From: an uncultured Coriobacteriaceae bacterium
GTDB lineage: Bacteria > Actinomycetota > Coriobacteriia > Coriobacteriales > Atopobiaceae
Length of the DNA stretch: 64,000 nt
Assembly (NCBI GenBank): GCA_902773995.1
Contig: CACYGL010000002.1
Coordinates: 1 to 64,000, forward strand
Direction of reading: 5' to 3'
The first letter of the stretch is position 1. Each line of letters begins with the position of its first letter. Below are positions 26,533 through 34,676 of the stretch, piece by piece. Under the pieces are notes generated by a model. That model was not told the origin of the DNA and did no database searches. It saw only the letters and a program-made list of their open reading frames with translations. Position numbers and translations under genes: made by a program.

Positions 26533-27675
26533 ATGAGGTTCGTCTTCGCGTCCGACTCGCTTAAGGGCACCATTAGCTCGGCTCGCGCGGCCGCCATCCT
26601 CGAGGAGGAGGCCACGCGCGTGTTCCCCGATGTGACGTGCACCAAGCTCGGCGTTGCCGATGGGGGCGAGGGGACGGTTGACGCCGTGGTGGCCTCCCTT
26701 GGCGGCGCCCGCATTGAGGCGACCGTGTCAGATCCACTTGGCAGACCCGTCGAGGCAACCTACGGCATGCTGCCAGGTAACCGTGCCATCATCGAAATGG
26801 CGGCAGCCTCCGGGCTCCCGCTGCTCACGCACGCAGAGCGAAACCCCCTGCTTACTAGTACCTATGGCACGGGTCAGCTCGTGCTCCACGCGCTGCGCAA
26901 CGGTGCCACAGAGGTAACGATTGCCATTGGGGGTAGTGCTACCAACGACGGTGGCATGGGGGCAATGCGCGCGCTGGGCGTGCGCTTTTTGGACTCCGCG
27001 AAAGGGGAGCTTGAAGGCACAGGCGCAGATCTTGCCCGCGTAAGCAGCATTGACACCTCTGGTCTCGATCCGCTCGTCTCGCACGCGCGTTTCCGCCTCC
27101 TCTGCGATGTCGACAACCCGCTTCTCGGTCCCCGTGGTGCCACGCGCGTCTTTGCGCCGCAGAAGGGTGCCAACCCGCAGCAGATAGAAGAGCTCGAGCA
27201 TGGCATGGCGTCGTTCGCGCGCGTGCTCGAGCGAACGCTTGGCCACAGCGCAGACCAGCCTGGCGACGGCGCAGCCGGTGGCCTTGGTGCGGCGATACGC
27301 CTCTTCCTCGGCGCCACGTCGGTTCCAGGAATCGACTGGGTTCTTGATGTTGTGGGGCTTGACCAGGCACTTCTCGGCGCGGACCTCTGCATCACAGGGG
27401 AAGGCCACGCTGACGCGCAGTCGGCGCACGGCAAGGTGGTCTCGGGCGTGGCATCGCGCTGCAAGCGGCTGGGCATGCCCTGCATAGCCATAGTGGGTGG
27501 TATGGACCCCGGTGCCCTTGACCTCATGGACCTGGGCGTGGACGCGCTTGTGCCAACGGTTATCGACTGTGGCGACGTGGCTGATGCCCTGGCTCATGCC
27601 GAGAGGAACTATCACCTCGCAGCGGCCAGGGTATTCTCGCTTATGGCGCTGGGCAAAGGTCTTCCCGTTACGTAG
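26533..27675 (+). CDS. glxK: glycerate kinase (GlxK/GarK family)
   Basis: A 380-residue enzyme phosphorylating D-glycerate to 2- or 3-phosphoglycerate. Family blocks: FVFASDSLKGTISS at the start, VADGGEGTVDA, AIGGSATNDGGMGAMRALG, GAAGGLGAAIRLFLG and LCITGEGHADAQSAHGKV. The ATG at 26533 has GGGAG 6 bases upstream; an in-frame ATG at 26521 would add four residues. It is the only glycerate-pathway gene here. Confidence 0.93.
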   Translation: MRFVFASDSLKGTISSARAAAILEEEATRVFPDVTCTKLGVADGGEGTVDAVVASLGGARIEATVSDPLGRPVEATYGMLPGNRAIIEMAAASGLPLLTHAERNPLLTSTYGTGQLVLHALRNGATEVTIAIGGSATNDGGMGAMRALGVRFLDSAKGELEGTGADLARVSSIDTSGLDPLVSHARFRLLCDVDNPLLGPRGATRVFAPQKGANPQQIEELEHGMASFARVLERTLGHSADQPGDGAAGGLGAAIRLFLGATSVPGIDWVLDVVGLDQALLGADLCITGEGHADAQSAHGKVVSGVASRCKRLGMPCIAIVGGMDPGALDLMDLGVDALVPTVIDCGDVADALAHAERNYHLAAARVFSLMALGKGLPVT

Positions 27676-27699
27676 GCTGCGCGTATCTGGCCTCAATTC

Positions 27700-27728
27700 T
27701 TGGGCGCGACGGGCTTCGCTGCTACTAT
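27700..27728 (+). promoter_or_regulatory. promoter of the orphan PTS IIA
   Basis: TTGGGC (27700-27705), 17-base spacer, TACTAT (27723-27728) preceded by TGC, giving the extended -10 TGCTACTAT. It is one of the recurring TGCTAnnnT promoters and the only one with a plausible -35. Confidence 0.6.
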
Positions 27729-27793
27729 TATGTATAGAGGTTATCGTGTCAGGGCACGGTGACCCATGTTTCCTACGTCCAAAGGAGCACCCA

Positions 27794-28255
27794 GTGAGCG
27801 ATTTCGTAACTTCCAACGACGTCTTTGTTAACCAGCACGCCGAGAGCCGCGACGAGGTGCTGCGCTTCATCTCCCAGAAGGCGGTCGAGCTTGGTGTCAC
27901 CGACGACGCCGATGCCGTCTACAAGGCCTTCATCGCCCGCGAGGATATGGGCGAGACGGGCATGACCGACGGCTTTGCCGTGCCGCACGCAAAGGACGCC
28001 GCCATCAAGAAGGCAGCCGTCATCGTCTTCAAGAACGACCACGCCCTTGACTGGCCTTCCTTCGACGAGAAGCCCGTCGACATTGCCATCTCGCTGCTGG
28101 TTCCCGCCGGCGAGGCTGGCACCACGCACATCAAGCTGCTGTCCAAGACCGCCGTCCTGCTCATGAAGGATGACTTCAAGAGCCTCGTTCGTGGCTCCGA
28201 TGACCCCAAGGTCATTGCCGACGCCATCAACAAGGGCATTGACGATCAGGACTAA
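27794..28255 (+). CDS. orphan PTS IIA, fructose/mannitol/galactitol class
   Basis: A 153-residue IIA domain (PTS_EIIA_2 type). The phosphorylated His65 is in the motif GMTDGFAVPHAKDA. The GTG at 27794 follows AAAGGAG; the open frame extends far upstream without a start that fits. It stands alone between glycerate kinase and a DJ-1 gene, with its own promoter and terminator. It could feed the orphan IIB at 16716-17000, as in split Gat-type systems, or act as a PtsN-like regulator. Confidence 0.88.
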   Translation: MSDFVTSNDVFVNQHAESRDEVLRFISQKAVELGVTDDADAVYKAFIAREDMGETGMTDGFAVPHAKDAAIKKAAVIVFKNDHALDWPSFDEKPVDIAISLLVPAGEAGTTHIKLLSKTAVLLMKDDFKSLVRGSDDPKVIADAINKGIDDQD

Positions 28256-28300
28256 GCCAACGGGGCGGGGCTTCCTCGTCTGCACAGCTGTTGATTTCGA

Positions 28301-28330
28301 GGGCGGCCGCATTTGCGCGCCGCCCTTCTT
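28301..28330 (+). terminator. intrinsic terminator of the PTS IIA gene
   Basis: GGGCGGC (28301-28307) pairs with GCCGCCC (28319-28325), followed by TTCTT. The 31-bp palindrome starts 4 bases later. Confidence 0.75.
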
Positions 28331-28333
28331 ATG

Positions 28334-28364
28334 ATGAGACAAAGGGAAACTCCCTTTGTCTCAT
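28334..28364. repeat. 31-bp palindrome, copy 3 (centre AAC)
   Basis: Perfect 14-base arms around AAC. Here the element lies upstream of a gene: its right edge runs into GAGAGGAG, the RBS of the DJ-1 gene, so a folded element in the transcript could affect its translation. Confidence 0.95.
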
Positions 28365-28378
28365 GAGAGGAGTACGGA

Positions 28379-28960
28379 ATGTTCAGGCAGTCGACCGATA
28401 AGCGCGTCGCAGTGTTCGTGGCTAACGGACTCGAGGAGATCGAGGGTCTCACAGTGGTGGACCTGCTCTTCCGCGCGGGCATCCCCACAGACACCGTGTC
28501 CATCACGCCGGAGCGCACCGTGACCTCTTCGCACCAGGTTACCATCACCTGCGACCGCTCTATTGCGGACGAGGGCTTTTCCTTTGATGACTACGACATG
28601 CTCGTGCTCCCTGGCGGTATGCCGGGAACGCTCAACCTCAAGGCGTGCGAGCCCCTCACCGCTGCCGTCAAGGCCTTCGACCAGGTGGGCAAGGGCGTGG
28701 CCGCCATCTGCGCCGCACCCTCGATCCTGGCCGAGCTGGGTATTCTCACCAACCGCCCCGCAACCTCGAACCCCAACTTCCAGCACGTGCTGGTGGAGAA
28801 CGGCGCCATCCTCTCGGAGGAGCCCGCCGTGGTGGACAGCAACGTAATCACCAGCAAGGGCATGGCAACCGCCATCCCGTTTGGCCTCGAGATCGTCCGC
28901 TGGTTCCTGGGAGACGCCGCCGTCGAGGACCTCAAGCCCCGAATCGTGCTCGAGCACTAG
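28379..28960 (+). CDS. DJ-1/PfpI (YajL-like) family protein
   Basis: A 193-residue class I glutamine-amidotransferase-like fold. The nucleophile Cys110 is in the elbow GVAAICAAPSIL, the Glu at VANGLEEIEG (residue 19 or so) is the conserved partner, and MLVLPGGMPGTLNL is the oxyanion loop. Family members are proposed deglycases, chaperones or redox sensors; the activity here is unknown. RBS GAGAGGAG. Followed after 1 base by the Y-family polymerase gene. Confidence 0.88.
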   Translation: MFRQSTDKRVAVFVANGLEEIEGLTVVDLLFRAGIPTDTVSITPERTVTSSHQVTITCDRSIADEGFSFDDYDMLVLPGGMPGTLNLKACEPLTAAVKAFDQVGKGVAAICAAPSILAELGILTNRPATSNPNFQHVLVENGAILSEEPAVVDSNVITSKGMATAIPFGLEIVRWFLGDAAVEDLKPRIVLEH

Positions 28961-28961
28961 C

Positions 28962-30308
28962 GTGGCAGAAGCCCCCGCGGCGCGCGTGCAAGAGCGCCAG
29001 TACCTCTGCATAGACCTCAAGAGCTTCTACGCCAGCGTGGAGTGCGTGGAGCGCGGCCTTGACCCGCTCACGACGCGCCTTGTGGTGGCCGACCCCTCAC
29101 GCACGGAGAAGACCATCTGCCTTGCGGTCTCGCCTGCCATGAAGGCGCTGGGCGTTCGCAACCGCTGCCGCGTCTTCGAGATCCCCCAGAGCATCGACTA
29201 TGTGATGGTGCCGCCGAGAATGGCGCTCTACATGGAGCGCTCGTGCGACGTCTATGCGGTCTACCTGCGCTGGATTGCCCCGGAAGACATCCACGTCTAC
29301 TCGATAGACGAGGCCTTCATGGACATCACGGGCTATCTCGACCTCTATGGCTGCACGGCGCACGAGCTTGGCGAGCGCATCCGCGAGGATGTGGTGAAGA
29401 CCACCGGCATCCCCGCCACCTGCGGGCTTGGTACCAACCTCTACCTGGCAAAGATCGCACTCGACATCACCGCCAAGCACAGCAGGGACTTCTTTGGCGA
29501 GCTGGACGAGGAGACATATCGCTCCACGCTCTGGAACCACCGTCCCATCACGGACTTCTGGCGCGTGGGGCCAGGCATTGCCGAGCGCCTTGCAGCCATG
29601 GGCATACACACCATGGGACAAGTTGCCACCTATCCAACAGAGCCCCTTTACCGGGAGTTTGGCATCGACGCCGAGATACTCATCGACCACGCCTGGGGCG
29701 TGGAGCCCGTGACCATGGCAGACATCAAGGCCTATCGCTCCGGCTCCCATTCCGTCTCGACGGCGCAGGTCCTGGGCTGCAACCGTGACTTTGCCGGTGC
29801 GCGCATCATCGCCCGCGAGATGGCAGACTCCCTCGCACTTGACCTTGTCGACCAGCGGCTCGTTGCCAGTGGTGTGAACCTGTACGTGGGATATGACCTC
29901 TCGGCCGAGGAGCGCGCGGGCATCCGTGACCGCTCGGATCCCCGCGCGTGGTACCGCGCCGTCGCCTCCGCTGGCGGTACTGAGCGCCTTCTTGTGCCCA
30001 CCAGCTCGCGCGAGCAGATTATGGCCGCGACCACGCGCATCTTCGATTCCTCCGTCGACCGCTCGCGCCCGGTGCACCGTCTTGGCCTTACGGCCACGGG
30101 AGTGCTTCCCGAGGACACTCCCGGCGTCCAGGACAGCCTCTTCGCCACGCCCGAGGCGGATGCCCGGGAGCGGCGTCGGCAGGAGGCCATAAGTGCCGTG
30201 AAGCGCAAGTTTGGCAAGAACTCGCTGCTCAAAGGCGTGGACCTTCTTCCCGAGGCAACCACGCGCGAGCGGAACCTGCAGATTGGGGGCCATCGCAGTG
30301 GAGAGTAG
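28962..30308 (+). CDS. Y-family DNA polymerase (UmuC/UvrX-like)
   Basis: A 448-residue lesion-bypass polymerase. The first catalytic Asp is in LCIDLKSFYASVE, the second pair is VYSIDEAFMDITGYL, then the helix-hairpin-helix TDFWRVGPGIAERLAAMGI and the little-finger domain. It is the UmuC/UvrX type that pairs with YolD proteins, rather than DinB. The GTG at 28962 begins 1 base after the DJ-1 stop, so the genes are coupled. It overlaps the following YolD-like gene by 11 bases. No SOS box is seen at this site. Confidence 0.9.
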   Translation: MAEAPAARVQERQYLCIDLKSFYASVECVERGLDPLTTRLVVADPSRTEKTICLAVSPAMKALGVRNRCRVFEIPQSIDYVMVPPRMALYMERSCDVYAVYLRWIAPEDIHVYSIDEAFMDITGYLDLYGCTAHELGERIREDVVKTTGIPATCGLGTNLYLAKIALDITAKHSRDFFGELDEETYRSTLWNHRPITDFWRVGPGIAERLAAMGIHTMGQVATYPTEPLYREFGIDAEILIDHAWGVEPVTMADIKAYRSGSHSVSTAQVLGCNRDFAGARIIAREMADSLALDLVDQRLVASGVNLYVGYDLSAEERAGIRDRSDPRAWYRAVASAGGTERLLVPTSSREQIMAATTRIFDSSVDRSRPVHRLGLTATGVLPEDTPGVQDSLFATPEADARERRRQEAISAVKRKFGKNSLLKGVDLLPEATTRERNLQIGGHRSGE

Positions 30309-30531
30309 TGCCGCGGATGGACGCGCCACGCCACCAACGCGCCAGCCCATGCCCCTCTCGGAGCGGGCAAAGATCTTCTCGCCGTTTGACCCGCTCAAGG
30401 GATACCGTGCCATGCTCGCCGAGCGCGAACGCCAGCAGGAGGAGGGTACCGCCCACGGGCCAAGGCCGTGGCCTCACCCGGCGCCACCCGCCATACATCG
30501 CGGTCCCGGGCATAATGAATCAAACGGTTAA
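30298..30531 (+). CDS. YolD-like protein
   Basis: A 77-residue protein with the YolD family signature PMPLSERAKIFSPFDPLKGY (about 18-37), then RAMLAERE. YolD proteins accompany UvrX/UmuC-type polymerases in Gram-positives and are proposed UmuD-like partners; this linkage is conserved here. The GTG start lies within the end of the polymerase gene, with GGGGGCC 6-7 bases upstream. The Pro/His-rich tail is not family-like. Confidence 0.8.
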   Translation: MESSAADGRATPPTRQPMPLSERAKIFSPFDPLKGYRAMLAERERQQEEGTAHGPRPWPHPAPPAIHRGPGHNESNG

Positions 30532-30563
30532 TGGCTGGGTGCCGCCGGGATTGGGCGTGTGAC

Positions 30564-31265
30564 ATGGCATTTGTTGAGTTCAGGGACGTCTGTAAGACCT
30601 ACCACATGGGTAGCGTCGAAGTTCATGCGGTCGCTGGCATGTCCTTCGACATCGAGGAGGGCGAGCTTTGCGTGATTGTGGGGCCGTCCGGCGCCGGCAA
30701 GACCACTGTCCTCAACATGCTTGGCGGTATGGACTCCTGCACCTCGGGGTCCATCCGGCTCGCGGGCCGCGAGGTCTCGGGGCTCTCGGAGCACGACCTC
30801 ACGCTCTACCGACGCCACGACATTGGCTTTGTGTTCCAGTTCTACAACCTGGTTCAGAACCTCACCGCGCTCGAGAACGTCGAGCTCGCAAGCCAGATTT
30901 GCACGGACCCGCTTCCGGCAGCCGAGGTGCTTGACGAGGTTGGCCTCGCCGAGCGCAAGGACATGTTTCCGGCGCAGCTCTCCGGCGGTGAGCAGCAGCG
31001 CGTTGCCATCGCCCGTGCGCTTGCCAAGAATCCCAAGCTCCTGCTCTGCGACGAGCCCACGGGTGCCCTGGACTACGTGACGGGCAAGCAGATTCTGGGG
31101 CTTCTCCAGCGCACCTGCCGCGAGCGCGGCCGCACCGTGGCAATCGTGACCCACAACTCGGCCTTCACCCAGATAGCCGACCGCGTGATTCACGTGCGAG
31201 AGGGACGCGCCGAAAGCGTCGAGACAAACGAGCACCCGCTCGACGCGGCAGAGGTCGAGTGGTAG
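30564..31265 (+). CDS. LolD/MacB-type ABC transporter ATP-binding protein
   Basis: A 233-residue ATPase: Walker [12 protein letters not shown]-loop [12 protein letters not shown], signature LSGGEQQR, Walker [14 protein letters not shown]-loop VTHNSAF. The ATG at 30564 is used; CATAAT at 30510-30515 may be its -10. It overlaps the permease gene by 7 bases and must form a complex with it. Confidence 0.93.
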   Translation: MAFVEFRDVCKTYHMGSVEVHAVAGMSFDIEEGELCVIVGPSGAGKTTVLNMLGGMDSCTSGSIRLAGREVSGLSEHDLTLYRRHDIGFVFQFYNLVQNLTALENVELASQICTDPLPAAEVLDEVGLAERKDMFPAQLSGGEQQRVAIARALAKNPKLLLCDEPTGALDYVTGKQILGLLQRTCRERGRTVAIVTHNSAFTQIADRVIHVREGRAESVETNEHPLDAAEVEW

Positions 31266-34200
31266 GGGTGGCAGCCTCGCCGTTCACAAGGAGCGTGTGG
31301 AGGAGCATTCGCGGCTCGATTGGGCGCTTTCTTGCCATCACGGGAATCGTTGCCCTGGGTTGCGGCTTTCTGGCCGGCCTCCAGATGTCCGGGCGCGACA
31401 TGCGCCTTGCCGCAGACCGATGGTTTGACGGCTGTAACCTCTATGACCTGCGGCTGGTTTCCACGAAGGGCTTCTCGGAGAAGGACGTGGAGCGCGTCTC
31501 GTCTACCGAGGGCGTCACAGCGGTGATGCCGTCGAGCTCCACCGACGTGATGGCGCGCGTTGGCAACGAGCAGATGGCCGTGCGTATCACGTCGCTCGAC
31601 GCGGATGCGGCGCAAGCGGCGACAAGCACGTCTGACGAGACGGTCGAGTCCTCCGACGACTCCTACCTCAACCGCGTGCGCCTGACGGCGGGGCGCTGGC
31701 CGCAGTCTGCCGACGAGTGCCTGCTCGATGGTGACGCTGCCACGCCCGGTCTCGAGGTGGGCGACACGGTTAAGGTCCTCTATGGCACGGACGACCTCGA
31801 CGGCACGCTTTCGGTGCGCACCTTCACCGTGGTGGGGCTCATGAGCTCGCCCAGCTACCCCTACACGGGCACCTTTGGCACTACGACGCTTGGCGACGGG
31901 TCAATCAAGCAGGTGGCCTACGTGCTGCCCTCGGCCTTCTCGGACGACTACCCATGGACCACGCTCTATCTGAGCGTCGATGGGGCGGACGCAGCCGTGA
32001 GCGGAAGCTCGTCCTACGAAGACGCCATCTCGCCCACAAAGGAGGCTCTCTCCGCACGCCTGGACGGGCTGTCCCAGGCACGTCTCGATGATCTGCGCCA
32101 GGATGCCCAGACCAAGGTGGACGACGCGCAAGCCCAGCTCGACCAGGAGCGCGCCGATGCGGAATCGCAGCTGGCGGACGCCAAGTCGCAGCTGGACGAC
32201 GCGGCGCAGCAGATTGCCTCGGGCGAGGATGAGGTTGCCTCCGGCAGGGCGCAGCTCGAGGATGGCAGGGCGCAGCTCGAGCAGAAGCGCACCGAGGCCG
32301 TATCGCAGCTGCAGGACGCCCAGGACCAGATCGATGCCAACCAGGCAACGCTCGACCAGCAGCGCCAGGAGCTCGAGACGAGTACGTCCGCCCTGCTCAC
32401 GAAGACCGGCACCTCCTCGCTCGACGAGGCGGCCTCCGTGCTTTTTGCCCAGAAGGAGCAGGCCAGTGCAGGTGTCAATGCCCTCGAACAGCAGATTTCC
32501 GCGCTGGAGGCGCTGGGTGACGCCGCGGACCCGGCGACACTCGAGGCCCTGCGCGAGCAGCTTTCCGCGGCGCAGGCGTCGCTCGACCAGGTAAACCAGG
32601 CACTTGCTGGCGTGGATCAGCTCTCCTCCGCGCAGGCGCAGCTTACGGACGCCCAGTCCCAGCTTGACGCCGCCAAGGCACAGCTCGACCAGCAGCGCGC
32701 GAGCGCCGAGGCAGAGCTTGCGGCTGCCCAGGCCACGCTCGACCAGAACGAGGCCCAGCTTGCCCAGGCCGAAGACCAGCTGGCGGACGCCAAGGCAAGC
32801 TACGAGGAGGGCCTTGCCAGCTACCAGGAGCAGGAAGCAGACGCCCAGTCGCAGCTCGATGATGCCCAGGCAAAGATCGATGATGCCCAAGCCCAGGTAG
32901 ACGCGCTCGAAAAGCCCGAGGTCTACCTGCTTGACCGCACGCAGGACGAGGGCATCGAGACCTACATGCAGGACACGCGCCGCATGGACGGCATCGCGAA
33001 CGTCTTTCCGGTCTTCTTCTTTCTCGTGGCCGCGCTCGTCGCGCTTACCACCATGACCCGCATGGTCGAGGACGACCGCGTCCTTATCGGCACGCTCAAG
33101 GCCTTGGGCTACTCCAAGGGCCGCATTGCCTCGCGCTACCTTGTCTATGCGGCCATCGCCAGCGTGGGCGGTGCGATTCTGGGCATCGCCGTGCTCTCAC
33201 AGGCGCTCCCGGCCATCATCATGGCCTCCTACGGCGTCATCTACGCCGTGCCCGCCATGGCGTGGCCGCTTCCCGTGGATCCCGCGGTGGCGCTTGTGTC
33301 AGGTGGCGTGGGCGTGGGCGTGACGCATGTCGCTACCTGGGGCGCCGTGGTCTCGAGCCTGCGCGAGACGCCTGCCCAGCTCATGCTCCCACTGGCACCC
33401 AAGCCGGGAAAGAGAATCCTCCTCGAGCGCATCCGGCCGCTCTGGAACAGGCTCTCGTTCTCGTGGAAGGTCACCTGCCGCAACATGTTCCGCTACAAGC
33501 GCCGCCTTGCCATGACGGTGGCTGGGGTGGCGGGCTGCACGGCGCTGCTCTTGGTGGGCTTTGGCCTCCACGATGCCATCTGGGACATTATCGACTGCCA
33601 GTACGGGCCCATCGTCCACTACGACACCACCGTGGGTCTCAAGGACGGCGCGACCGACGAGGACATGGCTGCCGTGGAGGACATCCTCGCCTCGACCGGC
33701 CAGGTGACGCGCGAGGACCGCGTGCAGGAGGTCACCATGCATGCGGGCGCCAGCAGCGGCACCACAGACACGCTGCGCGTGAGCGTGGTTGTCCCGCAGC
33801 ATGCGTCTACCTTTGTGGGCGCAGTGACGCTGCGGAGCCGCACCACGCACGAGGAGATACCCTTTGACGAAGACTCCGTTGTCATTACCGAGAAGCTCGC
33901 GACTCGCCTGGGCATTGGAGTTGGCGACTCCGTGGTGCTCCGCGACGTGGACGACGTGGGCAACGCTACAGGTGAGGGACACGCTCTAACGGTGACCGGC
34001 ATCTGTGAGAACTACGTGGGGAACTACGTCTACGTGGGGCGCGATGCCTGGGCCAAGGTGGACGCGAGCGAGCCGTCCTTCTCGACCGTCCTGGTGGCAA
34101 CCACACTTGACGCGGACGGCCGCACCGCGCTTTCCGAGGCGCTCCACGATGAGGGCGCCGTATCGACCGTGGCCTTCTCGTCCGAGACGATCGAGCTCTA

Positions 34201-34621
34201 TCGGTCAATGCTCTCGGTGGTGGATGCGGTCGTCGTCGTACTGGTGGTCTCGGCTGCGGCACTTGCCTTCATCGTGCTCTACAACCTCACGAACATCAAC
34301 GTTGCCGAGCGTGTGCGCGAGATTGCAAGCCTGCGTGTGCTTGGCTTCACGCGCCGAGAGGTGCACGCCTACATCTTCCGCGAGATAGCCATCACGGCTG
34401 CCATCGGCGACGCGGTGGGCCTGCTTCTGGGGACGTGGCTCGAGAACTTTGTGGTCACCACTGCCGAGGTCGACTACGTGATGTTTGGTCGCGCCATCCA
34501 CGCGACGAGCTACGGCTTTGCGTTTGCCCTCACGATGGGATTCACGCTGCTTGTGATGCTCGCTATGCGGCGCCACCTCGACGCCGTTGACATGGTGGAG
34601 AGTCTGAAGAGCGTGGACTAG
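31259..34621 (+). CDS. FtsX-type ABC permease with long extracytoplasmic coiled coil
   Basis: An 1120-residue permease. TM1 is at about 20-40. A MacB-like outer domain (about 45-270) is followed by an uninterrupted Gln/Ala/Asp-rich coiled coil (about 274-553, repeating AQAQLDxxxA-type heptads), four or five helices (about 583-780), a second outer domain and three C-terminal helices (about 985-1110) with the FtsX block REIASLRVLGFTRREV. The coiled coil could act as a rod that reaches the cell wall, as FtsX-type systems do when they control peptidoglycan hydrolases (inference). Two start codons (GTG 31259, GTG 31268) are possible; both overlap or abut the ATPase stop. Confidence 0.9.
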   Translation: MVGVAASPFTRSVWRSIRGSIGRFLAITGIVALGCGFLAGLQMSGRDMRLAADRWFDGCNLYDLRLVSTKGFSEKDVERVSSTEGVTAVMPSSSTDVMARVGNEQMAVRITSLDADAAQAATSTSDETVESSDDSYLNRVRLTAGRWPQSADECLLDGDAATPGLEVGDTVKVLYGTDDLDGTLSVRTFTVVGLMSSPSYPYTGTFGTTTLGDGSIKQVAYVLPSAFSDDYPWTTLYLSVDGADAAVSGSSSYEDAISPTKEALSARLDGLSQARLDDLRQDAQTKVDDAQAQLDQERADAESQLADAKSQLDDAAQQIASGEDEVASGRAQLEDGRAQLEQKRTEAVSQLQDAQDQIDANQATLDQQRQELETSTSALLTKTGTSSLDEAASVLFAQKEQASAGVNALEQQISALEALGDAADPATLEALREQLSAAQASLDQVNQALAGVDQLSSAQAQLTDAQSQLDAAKAQLDQQRASAEAELAAAQATLDQNEAQLAQAEDQLADAKASYEEGLASYQEQEADAQSQLDDAQAKIDDAQAQVDALEKPEVYLLDRTQDEGIETYMQDTRRMDGIANVFPVFFFLVAALVALTTMTRMVEDDRVLIGTLKALGYSKGRIASRYLVYAAIASVGGAILGIAVLSQALPAIIMASYGVIYAVPAMAWPLPVDPAVALVSGGVGVGVTHVATWGAVVSSLRETPAQLMLPLAPKPGKRILLERIRPLWNRLSFSWKVTCRNMFRYKRRLAMTVAGVAGCTALLLVGFGLHDAIWDIIDCQYGPIVHYDTTVGLKDGATDEDMAAVEDILASTGQVTREDRVQEVTMHAGASSGTTDTLRVSVVVPQHASTFVGAVTLRSRTTHEEIPFDEDSVVITEKLATRLGIGVGDSVVLRDVDDVGNATGEGHALTVTGICENYVGNYVYVGRDAWAKVDASEPSFSTVLVATTLDADGRTALSEALHDEGAVSTVAFSSETIELYRSMLSVVDAVVVVLVVSAAALAFIVLYNLTNINVAERVREIASLRVLGFTRREVHAYIFREIAITAAIGDAVGLLLGTWLENFVVTTAEVDYVMFGRAIHATSYGFAFALTMGFTLLVMLAMRRHLDAVDMVESLKSVD

Positions 34622-34623
34622 GC

Positions 34624-34632
34624 TGGTATCAT
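34624..34632 (+). promoter_or_regulatory. candidate extended -10 promoter of the glycosyltransferase gene
   Basis: TGGTATCAT (TGn plus TATCAT) begins just after the permease stop and 45 bases before the next start codon. Confidence 0.4.
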
Positions 34633-34676
34633 GGCTTAAGAACATTCCTGCAGGTATGCAGTCCTTTGGAGGGACA

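Noticed and set aside
21639-34621. Prophage or integrative element covering the accessory genes
   Set aside because: No integrase, phage structural, replication or conjugation gene and no att-type direct repeats; most genes between are ordinary chromosomal functions.
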